Shown: piece after piece, positions 1 through 7,282 of the stretch
How the letters are laid out: each line of letters starts with the position of its first letter
How positions within the stretch are numbered: position 1 is the first letter of the stretch
From: an uncultured Alloprevotella sp.
Lineage (GTDB): Bacteria; Bacteroidota; Bacteroidia; Bacteroidales; Bacteroidaceae
NCBI GenBank assembly: GCA_944322325.1
Contig: CALUOQ010000018.1
Coordinates: forward strand, 1-41,176
Length of the DNA stretch: 41,176 nucleotides
Direction of reading: 5' to 3'
Program-made: the position numbers and the translations under genes
The notes under the pieces: generated by a model
Database searches by the model: none
Seen by the model: only the letters and a program-made list of their open reading frames with translations
Told to the model about the DNA's origin: nothing

Positions 1-147
1 GATAGAAAATCCTGTCGCAGCGATAGAAAATCCTGTCGCAGCGATAGAAAATCCTGTCGCAGCGATAGAAAATCCTGAGACTACGACAGGAATTTCTGGG
101 ACTACACTTGTTTTTCCGGGGACTACGACCGGCGTTTCGACCGACAG
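1..147. repeat. 21-bp tandem repeat array A (coding)
   Basis: Seven consecutive 21-bp units start at 1, 22, 43, 64, 85, 106 and 127. The first three are identical (they begin GATAGAAAATCC and end TCGCAGC); the later ones diverge but keep the period exactly. Because 21 bp is 7 codons, the array reads through as IENPVAA-type heptapeptides in the first gene. The array may continue left of the window. Confidence 0.95.
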
Positions 148-754
148 TCTCCCCACGGCGCCTGCCGACTCGGGCCGCCACACCGCCGGCGAAACCTACC
201 GCAAACGCGTCGACCGGTACCGCCGGCGCTGGCAGCGGCTCATCCCGAGCCAACACACCGTGCAGTATGCCGGCAGCATTGGCGTCGTGGCCTTCGGTAC
301 GGGCTGGCACTACGGCCGGCGCGACAACTGGGAGACCGAACTGCTGCTCGGCTTCGTTCCCAAGTACAACTCGGACAAAGCCAAGGTCACGCTGACCCTC
401 CGCCAGCGCTACGTGCCCTGGCACCTGCCCGTCGGGCGCGACTGGCACGTCGAGCCCCTCACCGCCGGCCTGTTCTTCAGCTCCATCTTCGGCGAGAATT
501 TCTGGGCCAGCGAACCCTCGCGCTACCCCAAACGCTACTACGGCTTCTCGACCAAAATCCGGACGCACGTCTTTCTGGGCCAGCGCCTCAAGTACACCAT
601 CCCCGACCGCTACCGCCTGCACAACAAGAGCGTTTCGCTCTACTACGAGCTCAGCACGTGCGACCTGTACCTCGTCACGGCCGTCACCAACCGCGCCGTC
701 CGCCTGCGCGACATCCTTTCGCTGGCCGTCGGACTGCGCTTCGAGGTGTTCTGA
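2..754 (+). CDS. Outer-membrane beta-barrel-like protein with N-terminal heptapeptide repeats (5' end missing)
   Basis: The reading frame is open from the first bases of the window to the stop at 752-754, so the true start lies upstream and about 250 residues are visible. The visible part begins with three exact copies of the heptapeptide IENPVAA, followed by degenerate copies (IENPETT, TGISGTT, LVFPGTT). A basic linker rich in Arg follows, then about 165 residues with alternating aromatic/hydrophobic and polar residues. The protein ends in Phe (LRFEVF), as many beta-barrel outer-membrane proteins do. I therefore infer an outer-membrane protein whose repeat is a periplasmic or linker segment; no specific family is recognised. 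An internal ATG at 260 would give 164 residues without the repeat, but the open frame and protein-like composition upstream argue for the longer form. It is followed on the same strand by porX 81 bp downstream. Confidence 0.65.
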   Translation: MENPVAAIENPVAAIENPVAAIENPETTTGISGTTLVFPGTTTGVSTDSLPTAPADSGRHTAGETYRKRVDRYRRRWQRLIPSQHTVQYAGSIGVVAFGTGWHYGRRDNWETELLLGFVPKYNSDKAKVTLTLRQRYVPWHLPVGRDWHVEPLTAGLFFSSIFGENFWASEPSRYPKRYYGFSTKIRTHVFLGQRLKYTIPDRYRLHNKSVSLYYELSTCDLYLVTAVTNRAVRLRDILSLAVGLRFEVF

Positions 755-801
755 CTGCGATTATTAACGCACGATTAACATCACGTTCGCCGCCGATTGC
801 C

Positions 802-809
802 TATCTTCG
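802..809 (+). promoter_or_regulatory. Candidate -7 promoter element of porX
   Basis: TATCTTCG is one mismatch from the Bacteroidetes -7 element TAnnTTTG and lies 26 bp before the porX ATG. It sits in the short gap after the preceding gene. No clear -33 TTTG is seen. Confidence 0.45.
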
Positions 810-835
810 CGCCCGAGCAACGACGCACAGATCCA

Positions 836-2389
836 ATGACGAACGGCAAACTCCTGTGGGTAGACGACGAAATCGAAATGCTCCGCCCGCACATCCTCTT
901 CCTGACCAAAAAGAACTACGACGTAGTGACCGCCTCGAACGGCCCCGACGCCGTCGACCGTTGCCGCGAGGAAGATTTCGACCTCATCCTGCTCGACGAG
1001 AACATGCCCGGACTCAGCGGCCTCGAGACCCTGTCGCAAATCAAGGAGTTCCGGCCCAACGTGCCCGTCGTCATGGTGACCAAAAGCGAGGAAGAGGACA
1101 TCATGGACCAGGCAATCGGCTCGAAAATTGCCGACTACCTCATCAAACCGGTCAACCCGAGCCAAATCCTGCTGACCCTGAAAAAAAACATACACCGCCA
1201 GGAAATCGTGGCCGAAGCCACCATGAGCGGCTACCGGCAGGACTTCAGACGCATCGGCGCACAGATAGACGAAACACTCAACGCCACGGAATGGACCGAG
1301 CTTTACAAACGGCTCGTTTACTGGGAACTGGAACTGAGCGAAACGGCCGACGAGGCACTGAGCGAAATGCTCCTGATGCAGAAGGAAGAGGCCAACCGCA
1401 CGTTCACCCGCTTCGTCAAGGCCCACTACGAGGACTGGATGGCCCATCCCGACGAGCGCCCACTGATGAGCCCCGACGTGTTCCGCCGGAAGGTGTTCCC
1501 CCTGCTCGACGCGGGGCAGAAGGTGTTCGTTCTGGTGCTCGACAACTTCCGGCTGGACCAGTGGCGCCTGCTGAGCCGGGAGCTGAGCGACGACTTCGCC
1601 ATCGACGAAGACCTGTACTACAGCATCCTGCCCACAGCGACGCAGTACGCCCGCAACGCGCTGTTCGCCGGACTCATGCCACTGCAAATCAAGAAACTCT
1701 ATCCCCACCTGTGGGTCGACGAAGAGGAGGACGAAGGCAAAAACCAGAACGAGGAAAGCCTCATCGCCGAACAGCTCAAACGCTTCCGCCGCCGCGAAAC
1801 GTTCACCTACCACAAAGTGAGCGACTCGCCAGCCGCCGACCGCCTGCTCAGCCAGATGAGCCGCCTCGACGCCGCCCCGCTCCACGTGCTCGTCGTCAAC
1901 TTCATCGACATCCTCTCCCACGCCCGCACCGAGTCACGCGCCATGCGCGAACTGGCCAGCGACGAAGCCGCCTACCGCAGCATCACCCTCTCGTGGTTCC
2001 GCCACTCGCCCGTGAGCGAACTGCTCCACCGGCTCGCCTCGAAGGACTACACCATCCTCATCACGACGGACCACGGCAGCATACGCGTCGACACGCCCTC
2101 GAAGGTCGTCGGCGAACGAAACCTCAACACCAACCTGCGCTACAAGCTGGGCCGCAACATGGCTTACTCGCCCAAGGACGTCTACGAAGTGAAACGACCG
2201 GAAAAAATACAACTCCCCTCGCCCAACCTGTCGACCACCTACATCTTCGCCACAGGCACCCGCTTCTTCGCCTATCCCAACAACTACAACTACTACGTGC
2301 AGTACTACAAAGACACGTTCCAACACGGCGGCATCTCGCTGGAGGAAGTCATCATCCCCCTCATCACGCTGCGCCCAAGGAAGCGGTGA
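836..2389 (+). CDS. porX: PorX-like response regulator with PglZ domain
   Basis: The 517-residue protein has an N-terminal receiver domain (about 1-120) with the acidic pair D10/D11, phospho-acceptor D54 in LILLDENMPG, T82 and K104 in YLIKPVNP. A linker and an alkaline-phosphatase-fold PglZ domain follow (roughly 205 to the end), with VLVLDNFRLDQW, a putative nucleophile Thr in TATQYARNALF and the metal-site motif TTDHGS. The length and layout match PorX of Porphyromonas gingivalis (about 518 aa), which with PorY regulates the type IX secretion system and whose PglZ domain cleaves oligonucleotides. I chose the ATG at 836 because the receiver strand KLLWVDD begins five residues later; an upstream TTG at 797 would add 13 poor residues. 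The partner kinase PorY is not in the window, as is usual since the pair is not adjacent in P. gingivalis. It converges with the capsule locus. Confidence 0.88.
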   Translation: MTNGKLLWVDDEIEMLRPHILFLTKKNYDVVTASNGPDAVDRCREEDFDLILLDENMPGLSGLETLSQIKEFRPNVPVVMVTKSEEEDIMDQAIGSKIADYLIKPVNPSQILLTLKKNIHRQEIVAEATMSGYRQDFRRIGAQIDETLNATEWTELYKRLVYWELELSETADEALSEMLLMQKEEANRTFTRFVKAHYEDWMAHPDERPLMSPDVFRRKVFPLLDAGQKVFVLVLDNFRLDQWRLLSRELSDDFAIDEDLYYSILPTATQYARNALFAGLMPLQIKKLYPHLWVDEEEDEGKNQNEESLIAEQLKRFRRRETFTYHKVSDSPAADRLLSQMSRLDAAPLHVLVVNFIDILSHARTESRAMRELASDEAAYRSITLSWFRHSPVSELLHRLASKDYTILITTDHGSIRVDTPSKVVGERNLNTNLRYKLGRNMAYSPKDVYEVKRPEKIQLPSPNLSTTYIFATGTRFFAYPNNYNYYVQYYKDTFQHGGISLEEVIIPLITLRPRKR

Positions 2390-2408
2390 AAAACTCGTAT
2401 AGCATAAA

Positions 2409-2450
2409 GAAAGAGCGCGCCACACTCAACCATATGACGCGCTTCCTTTC
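2409..2450. terminator. Weak imperfect hairpin between convergent porX and the capsule locus
   Basis: GAAAG-AGCGCG on the left pairs with CGCGCT..CTTTC on the right with a 2-nt bulge. It lies between the two stop codons at 2389 and 2474. There is no strong T-run, so its role as a terminator is uncertain. Confidence 0.35.
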
Positions 2451-2473
2451 ACTCATTCGAACAATACTTTTGA

Positions 2474-3685
2474 TCAAGCCCCATCGCACAAAGCTTCAAG
2501 CATACGGGAGACAACCTTTTCCTTCTCAAAATGTTTCGCATAATAGGCATAACCATTCTGCCCCAATCTAGCTAATTCTGTCTCGTCCATCTCCGACATC
2601 ATGACTACATTGTCAGCCAAACGTTGCGCGTCGCCAGCGGGAGCCGTCAAACCGCACTCCGCTTCCTGCACGATATCACTGCCCATGCCGTCCAACATCG
2701 TTGCGATAGGTTTTCCGAACGCCATGTAAGACTGGATTTTCGAGGGAATTGTCAACGCAAATATCTCGGTTGACTTAAGCGACACTACCATCACGTCTGC
2801 ATGCACAAAGAAATGCGGCATTTCAGCTACAGGGTAACGTCCAAGGAAAAACATTATTTGTTCAAGCCCTCTTTTCTTTACCATTGCCTCTACCGCTTTT
2901 CGCCGCCGGCCGTCGCCAACCACAACCCACTTTATCTGCGGATAGGCTTGGGTCCTTAAGGCAGCTTCCACCAAAGCATCAAAATCTTGGGCTTCACCGA
3001 TATTTCCGGCAAACATGACGATGAAGCCATTCGGCATAAGGTTTTGATATTTCTGACGCTCGGCTATGACCGTACGGAACAAGTCTTCGGCCCAATTAGG
3101 AGCATACACAATTTTTCGCTGGAAATCTCCTTTCGCGCAAATTGACTTTTCAAAAGCCTTGGACTGTACAAAAAGTACATCACAACGCCGATAGATATTC
3201 CGCACCATCCCTGTGAGCCAACGCATCAGGACTCCATTGCCCATAGGCCCTGCTGCCACCACGCTTTCGGGCCACAAGTCTTGTACCCACATGGCAACTT
3301 TACAACGCGTACGCCGACGAACGGTAAAAGCTGGATAAATCTGCGTGATAGGAGAAGTCTCAAAACAAATCACAGCGTCACACTCCAGCTTGTATACCCA
3401 AGCATAAGCACACCCAAACAGTACGTATGAAAGGTAATTGGCCAATAGGCCGAATGTCCCTCCTTTACCTCGGTTCACGAGAGGCACCCGAATGACTTTC
3501 GCTCCTTTGTAGTCTTCACATTGAATACCCCCAAACTTATATCCGTCGTAGTACTTCCCTTGTGGATAGTTTGGCTTACCGGTCAGGACGGTGACCTTGT
3601 GTCCCCGCCTAACCAGTTCTTCGGCCAAGTCGTTAACCTTGAATTCCTCAGGAAAAAAGTACTGACTGACTATCAGTATCTTCAT
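2474..3685 (-). CDS. WbuB-like GT4 glycosyltransferase
   Basis: This 403-residue protein starts MKILIVSQYFFPEEFKVNDL and continues with GHKVTVLTGKPNYPQGKYYDGY, the hallmark N-terminus of WbuB-type GT4 enzymes, several of which transfer L-FucNAc. The C-terminal nucleotide-sugar lobe contains FAGNIGEAQDFDALVEA and VVGDGRRRKAVE, then PSKIQSYMAFGKPI, the usual donor-binding region. It is the last gene of the capsule locus, 4 bp after the reductase gene. Sitting next to the UDP-deoxyaminosugar genes, it most likely adds that sugar to the lipid-linked intermediate on the cytoplasmic face of the inner membrane. The acceptor and exact sugar are inferred. No initiating sugar-phosphate transferase follows it; the next gene is porX on the other strand. 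Confidence 0.85.
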   Translation of the reverse strand: MKILIVSQYFFPEEFKVNDLAEELVRRGHKVTVLTGKPNYPQGKYYDGYKFGGIQCEDYKGAKVIRVPLVNRGKGGTFGLLANYLSYVLFGCAYAWVYKLECDAVICFETSPITQIYPAFTVRRRTRCKVAMWVQDLWPESVVAAGPMGNGVLMRWLTGMVRNIYRRCDVLFVQSKAFEKSICAKGDFQRKIVYAPNWAEDLFRTVIAERQKYQNLMPNGFIVMFAGNIGEAQDFDALVEAALRTQAYPQIKWVVVGDGRRRKAVEAMVKKRGLEQIMFFLGRYPVAEMPHFFVHADVMVVSLKSTEIFALTIPSKIQSYMAFGKPIATMLDGMGSDIVQEAECGLTAPAGDAQRLADNVVMMSEMDETELARLGQNGYAYYAKHFEKEKVVSRMLEALCDGA

Positions 3686-3689
3686 TCAG

Positions 3690-4568
3690 TCAAGGAGCTT
3701 GAACAAGTTCACCATAAAGCGGCGCATATAGTTCGGTATGCGCGTCCATCCAGCGCTTCTGCGCCTCCAACATTTCCCGATAGGAGGGCACTTCATAAGC
3801 CAAACGGTTTGAACGGGCTATGCTTTTGTCCACTCCGTTGGCATTTACGGGCACAATTTCGATATCCTTTTTCCAAATCGCCTTGAAAGCCTCCAATAAT
3901 TCGAACTTACTGATACCGACACCGTTGCTTACGTGAATAAGCCCGGTCAGCTCGTGCTGGAGAGCAAAGTCAATGACCTTTGCCAGCTCCAATGTCGTCA
4001 CACCGCCCCAAATTGCCGTCCGATATCCTTGCACTGTTCCTGTCTGCTGCATAAACCAGTGAAACAAGCCCTCACCGGCAGTCTTCAGTTCTGGACCTAT
4101 AATGGAAGTCCGCAAGGTCAGATCCTTGTCATTCACGACCTCTCCAAGAGCCTTGCTCCGACCGTACACGTCGTCTGCATCGCGGAAGTCTTCTTCCGTG
4201 TAGTGTCCTTTCTTGCCTGAGAATACGCAATCTGTTGAGATATGGACAAGCTTGGAGCCGACTTCGTCTGCCAGCGATTTCAACTGGTGCGGAAAATACG
4301 CATTGATGTAAATGGCCCGATCCGGATGCAGTTTGGAACCCTTCACCAGGACACCCACACAATTCAGAATGATGTCGGGGCTCACCTCTCTTACCGTTTT
4401 CGCTACGGCTTCTCGATCGGTCACATCAACAACGATACTGTGCGGAGTCAGCGGCGTCCGGAATACGACATCAATTACGTTGTAACGTCCCGTACCTACT
4501 AAATAATAATAGGCCATGTGCCCGGCCATGCCCGTCGCTCCAAACAAAAGAATTTTCTTCTTCGCCAT
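3690..4568 (-). CDS. RmlD-like SDR reductase of UDP-deoxyaminosugar synthesis
   Basis: A 292-residue short-chain dehydrogenase: the Rossmann motif is LLFGATGMAGH near the N-terminus, STDCVFSG precedes the active site, and the catalytic YxxxK is YGRSK. The start at 4568 (MAKKKILLFG) lies 2 bp beyond the stop of the 2-epimerase gene; an upstream ATG at 4589 would overlap that gene. In known pathways an enzyme of this type reduces the 4-keto group of a UDP-2-acetamido-2,6-dideoxy-hexulose. The protein stops after the SDR domain and lacks the C-terminal cupin of CapF/FnlB (about 370 aa); a separate cupin is encoded two genes upstream. It is therefore either half of a split CapF (leading to L-FucNAc) or a WbvR-type reductase (leading to L-RhaNAc, then L-QuiNAc). 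Confidence 0.8.
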   Translation of the reverse strand: MAKKKILLFGATGMAGHMAYYYLVGTGRYNVIDVVFRTPLTPHSIVVDVTDREAVAKTVREVSPDIILNCVGVLVKGSKLHPDRAIYINAYFPHQLKSLADEVGSKLVHISTDCVFSGKKGHYTEEDFRDADDVYGRSKALGEVVNDKDLTLRTSIIGPELKTAGEGLFHWFMQQTGTVQGYRTAIWGGVTTLELAKVIDFALQHELTGLIHVSNGVGISKFELLEAFKAIWKKDIEIVPVNANGVDKSIARSNRLAYEVPSYREMLEAQKRWMDAHTELYAPLYGELVQAP

Positions 4569-4570
4569 GA

Positions 4571-5710
4571 TCAATTCTTTTTGTGCCACACTGTGCGATT
4601 CACATAGTCTGTATACGACAGGATGATGCGGACGACTTTCTTCGACACATTGTCAGCCTGTGCATAGTCTGGAATAGTATGTATGGCATTTTCGTTTTCC
4701 TCGTGCTGTGCAACGACACAGTCGATAGCTTGTATGATCCGCTCGCTGTCGAGACCTGCCATGATCAGCGTCCCCTCGTCCATGCCTTCAGGCCGCTCAT
4801 GCGCCTGCCGTACCATTATCGCCGGGAAATGCAGGATGGACGATTCTTCGGTAATCGTACCGCTGTCCGAAATCACACAGTAGGCATTCTCCTGCAACTT
4901 GATATACTCCAGGAATCCGAACGGCTTCATGAATTCGATGAGCGGATTGGCATTCATAAATCCGATAGTTTCCAGTTTTTTTCGCGTACGGGGATGGGTG
5001 GACACGATTACCTTCTTTCCGTATCGCTCCGTGATGGCCTCTAGCGAGGCAAGCAAATTCGCAAAGTTAGCCTCGGAGTCCACGTTTTCCTCCCTGTGCG
5101 TGCTGACAATGAAGTACTCCCGCGGCGCAAGTTCTTCCCTCGCAAGAATGTCGTTAGCATTGATTTCGTCGCGATGGAAGTTCAAAACCTCCAACATTGG
5201 CGACCCCGTCTTTATCACTGTCTCCGGGCGAAGTCCTTCCCTGATCAGATAACCACGCGCGTGCTCCGAGAGCGGCATGTTGATGTCGCTCAAGTGGTCC
5301 ACTATCTTGCGGTTGATTTCCTCGGGCACACGTTGATCGAAACAACGGTTACCCGCCTCCATGTGGAAGATTGGAATTTTCCGTCGCTTGGCCGAAATGA
5401 CAGACAAGCAGCTGTTCGTATCACCATACAGCAACAGGGCATCCGGTCGTACCGCCTCCATCAGTGCATCACTCTTCTGTATGACATTGGCGATAGTCTC
5501 TGCCGCATTTTTTCCGGCTGCATCCAGATAATAGTCGGGCTTGCGTACATGGAGCTCCTTGAAAAATATCTCGTTCAGTTCGTAGTCGAAATTTTGTCCG
5601 GTATGCACAATTACGTGGTCCGTATACCGGTCCAATTCCGCCATGACGCGGCTGAGTTTGATAATCTCGGGCCGCGTCCCGACAATGGTCATGACTTTCA
5701 GTTTTCCCAT
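4571..5710 (-). CDS. UDP-N-acetylhexosamine 2-epimerase (WecB/FnlC/CapG type)
   Basis: The 379-residue protein has the WecB-family N-terminus MTIVGTRPEIIKLSRVM, followed by VHTGQNFDYELNEIFF, LLYGDTNSCLSVISAKRRKIPIFHMEAGNR, PEEINRKIVDHLSD and STHREENVD. The C-terminal CVISDSGTITEESS holds UDP-binding residues. These enzymes invert C2 of a UDP-HexNAc. Because the gene lies among a CapE-like dehydratase, a cupin and an RmlD-like reductase, I infer that it acts last in the pathway, as FnlC/CapG (giving UDP-L-FucNAc) or WbvD (giving UDP-L-QuiNAc), rather than making UDP-ManNAc. Its gene starts 19 bp after the cupin stop. Confidence 0.85.
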   Translation of the reverse strand: MGKLKVMTIVGTRPEIIKLSRVMAELDRYTDHVIVHTGQNFDYELNEIFFKELHVRKPDYYLDAAGKNAAETIANVIQKSDALMEAVRPDALLLYGDTNSCLSVISAKRRKIPIFHMEAGNRCFDQRVPEEINRKIVDHLSDINMPLSEHARGYLIREGLRPETVIKTGSPMLEVLNFHRDEINANDILAREELAPREYFIVSTHREENVDSEANFANLLASLEAITERYGKKVIVSTHPRTRKKLETIGFMNANPLIEFMKPFGFLEYIKLQENAYCVISDSGTITEESSILHFPAIMVRQAHERPEGMDEGTLIMAGLDSERIIQAIDCVVAQHEENENAIHTIPDYAQADNVSKKVVRIILSYTDYVNRTVWHKKN

Positions 5711-5729
5711 AATGTTTCTTTCTTTTGGA

Positions 5730-6167
5730 TTATTTTCGGCTGAGGTCCAGCCACATCGTTTTGTCGTAGCGCCAGCTGTCGAGTACAGCTTCGTCGAGCG
5801 TCTTGTCGGAGTAGACCGTCATCACGCTCCCCGGTTCCTCTGCCCGCAGGCAGTTGGCATAGCCGGCCGGTACGCAGACCAGCCGACTATGCGCTTCGTC
5901 GAGTGTGAATACTTCCGCTTTCAGGTCGGGCGAAGGCTGTTCCCAGTTGTCCACCTTCACCAAGGCCAATGTGAAGCACCCTTTCGTACAATAGAACCAC
6001 TTACGCTCGTGTTGATGGCCGTGCCACCCGCGCACCACCGAGATGTCCGGATGATGAATGATGTAGCAACGGCGTACACCGTCGAAGTGGAAATGATTCA
6101 ACGAGCTGATTTGTCCTCGCTCGTCGCGGAATATCTCACCCTCGATGACTTCGATTCCTTTTTCCAT
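5730..6167 (-). CDS. RmlC-like cupin sugar epimerase
   Basis: This 145-residue protein matches the dTDP-4-dehydrorhamnose 3,5-epimerase cupin family. It has RGWHGHQHERKWFYC where RmlC has its His/Lys active-site strand, GCFTLALVKVD, VPAGYANCL in place of the PxGxAHGF turn, and a final VYSDKTLDEA stretch. The gene lies 18 bp after the CapE-like dehydratase and before the 2-epimerase. The known CapF protein carries such a cupin fused behind its reductase domain, where it performs C3 epimerisation. I infer that this free-standing cupin does that step here. A different ketosugar isomerase activity cannot be excluded from sequence alone. Confidence 0.72.
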   Translation of the reverse strand: MEKGIEVIEGEIFRDERGQISSLNHFHFDGVRRCYIIHHPDISVVRGWHGHQHERKWFYCTKGCFTLALVKVDNWEQPSPDLKAEVFTLDEAHSRLVCVPAGYANCLRAEEPGSVMTVYSDKTLDEAVLDSWRYDKTMWLDLSRK

Positions 6168-6185
6168 GACTTCCGCATTTTCGGT

Positions 6186-7259
6186 TTACTCGCTGCGTAT
6201 TTCCTTGGCCTTGGTGCGGGGAATGAGGCCAAGGTCTTCCTGAATGAACCGGAGCTTCAGCAACAGTGCCTTCATGCCCTCGACGTCGAGCCGGCGCGTG
6301 TTGTGACTGTGATAGTCCTCGATGGTGGAAAGCCGTTCGTCGCCTTCGGTGAAAAACTTGTCGTAGTTGAGGTCGCGCGTGTCGCAGGGGATGCGGTAGT
6401 AGTCACCCATATCCTCGGCGCGAAGCATCTCCTCACGCGTCACGAGCGTCTCGTACAGCTTCTCGCCGTGGCGCGTACCGATGACCCGTACCTCCGTCTC
6501 CCCGTACTTGGGGTCGATGCGGGCGTACGTTTCTTTCAGCGCCTGGGCCAGCGTCGAGAGCGTGGCAGCCGGTGCTTTCTGCACGAAGAGGTCGCCGTTG
6601 CGGCCGTGCGTGAAGGCGTAGACCACGAGGTCCACCGCGTCGTCGAGCGTCATCATGAAGCGCGTCATGTTCGGGTCGGTGACGGTGATGGGCTTGCCCT
6701 CCATCATCTGCTCTACCCAAAGCGGAATGACCGACCCGCGCGACGCCATCACGTTGCCGTAGCGCGTGCAGCAGATCGTGGTCTGCGCCCCGTCGCCCAG
6801 CTCGCGCCCCTTGGCGATAGCCACTTTCTCCATGAGCGCTTTACTGATGCCCATGGCGTTGATGGGGTAGGCCGCCTTGTCCGTGGAGAGCACCACGACA
6901 TTCTGCACACCGTGCTCAATGGCCGAGAGCAGCACGTTGAACGTGCCTTCCACGTTGGTCCGTGTAGCCTCCATCGGGAAAAATTCGCACGAGGGCACTT
7001 GTTTCAGCGCCGCAGCTGAGAACACGTAATCCACGCCGCGCATGGCCACGTCGACCGACGACTTGTCACGCACATTGCCGATGTAAAACTTCACCTTGGG
7101 GTTCTGCAAGGCGTGGCGCATGTCGTCCTGCTTCTTCTCGTCGCGCGAGAAAATGCGGATCTCCTTAATGTCCGAGTCGAGAAAACGCCGCAACACGGCG
7201 TTGCCGAACGATCCTGTTCCGCCTGTGATTAACAGGACTTTGTCTTTGAATACTGTCAT
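6186..7259 (-). CDS. CapE/FnlA-like UDP-GlcNAc 4,6-dehydratase / 5-epimerase
   Basis: A 357-residue SDR of the FlaA1/CapE group. The NADP-binding motif VLLITGGTGSFGNAVLRRF is at the N-terminus, FSRDEKKQDDMRHAL follows, and the active site reads STDKAAYPINAMGISKALME. In it the usual YxxxK is MxxxK (MGISK), a known peculiarity of this subfamily. It converts UDP-GlcNAc to the 4-keto-6-deoxy-L-hexulose that starts L-FucNAc and L-QuiNAc synthesis. I chose the ATG at 7259 because it puts the Rossmann strand at residue 7; the longer open frame to 7664 is the antisense shadow of the upstream glycosyltransferase. The gene leads the four-gene sugar cassette. Confidence 0.88.
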   Translation of the reverse strand: MTVFKDKVLLITGGTGSFGNAVLRRFLDSDIKEIRIFSRDEKKQDDMRHALQNPKVKFYIGNVRDKSSVDVAMRGVDYVFSAAALKQVPSCEFFPMEATRTNVEGTFNVLLSAIEHGVQNVVVLSTDKAAYPINAMGISKALMEKVAIAKGRELGDGAQTTICCTRYGNVMASRGSVIPLWVEQMMEGKPITVTDPNMTRFMMTLDDAVDLVVYAFTHGRNGDLFVQKAPAATLSTLAQALKETYARIDPKYGETEVRVIGTRHGEKLYETLVTREEMLRAEDMGDYYRIPCDTRDLNYDKFFTEGDERLSTIEDYHSHNTRRLDVEGMKALLLKLRFIQEDLGLIPRTKAKEIRSE

Positions 7260-7282
7260 AATGATTTGGAAGTTTAAGAAGT

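Noticed and set aside
1-147. CRISPR array
   Set aside because: Units of 21 bp abut directly with no spacers, and no cas genes are near; this is a tandem minisatellite.
764-1921. 385-residue minus-strand frame over porX
   Set aside because: Antisense shadow with no recognisable domain; it covers the promoter and most of porX.
658-2571. 637-residue Arg/Pro-rich frame overlapping porX
   Set aside because: It is the +1 shadow of GC-rich porX, with low-complexity R/P/H composition and no domains; porX in the other frame is unmistakable.
5643-7019. 458-residue plus-strand frame across the sugar cassette
   Set aside because: Antisense to the cupin and CapE-like genes, both strongly supported by motifs.
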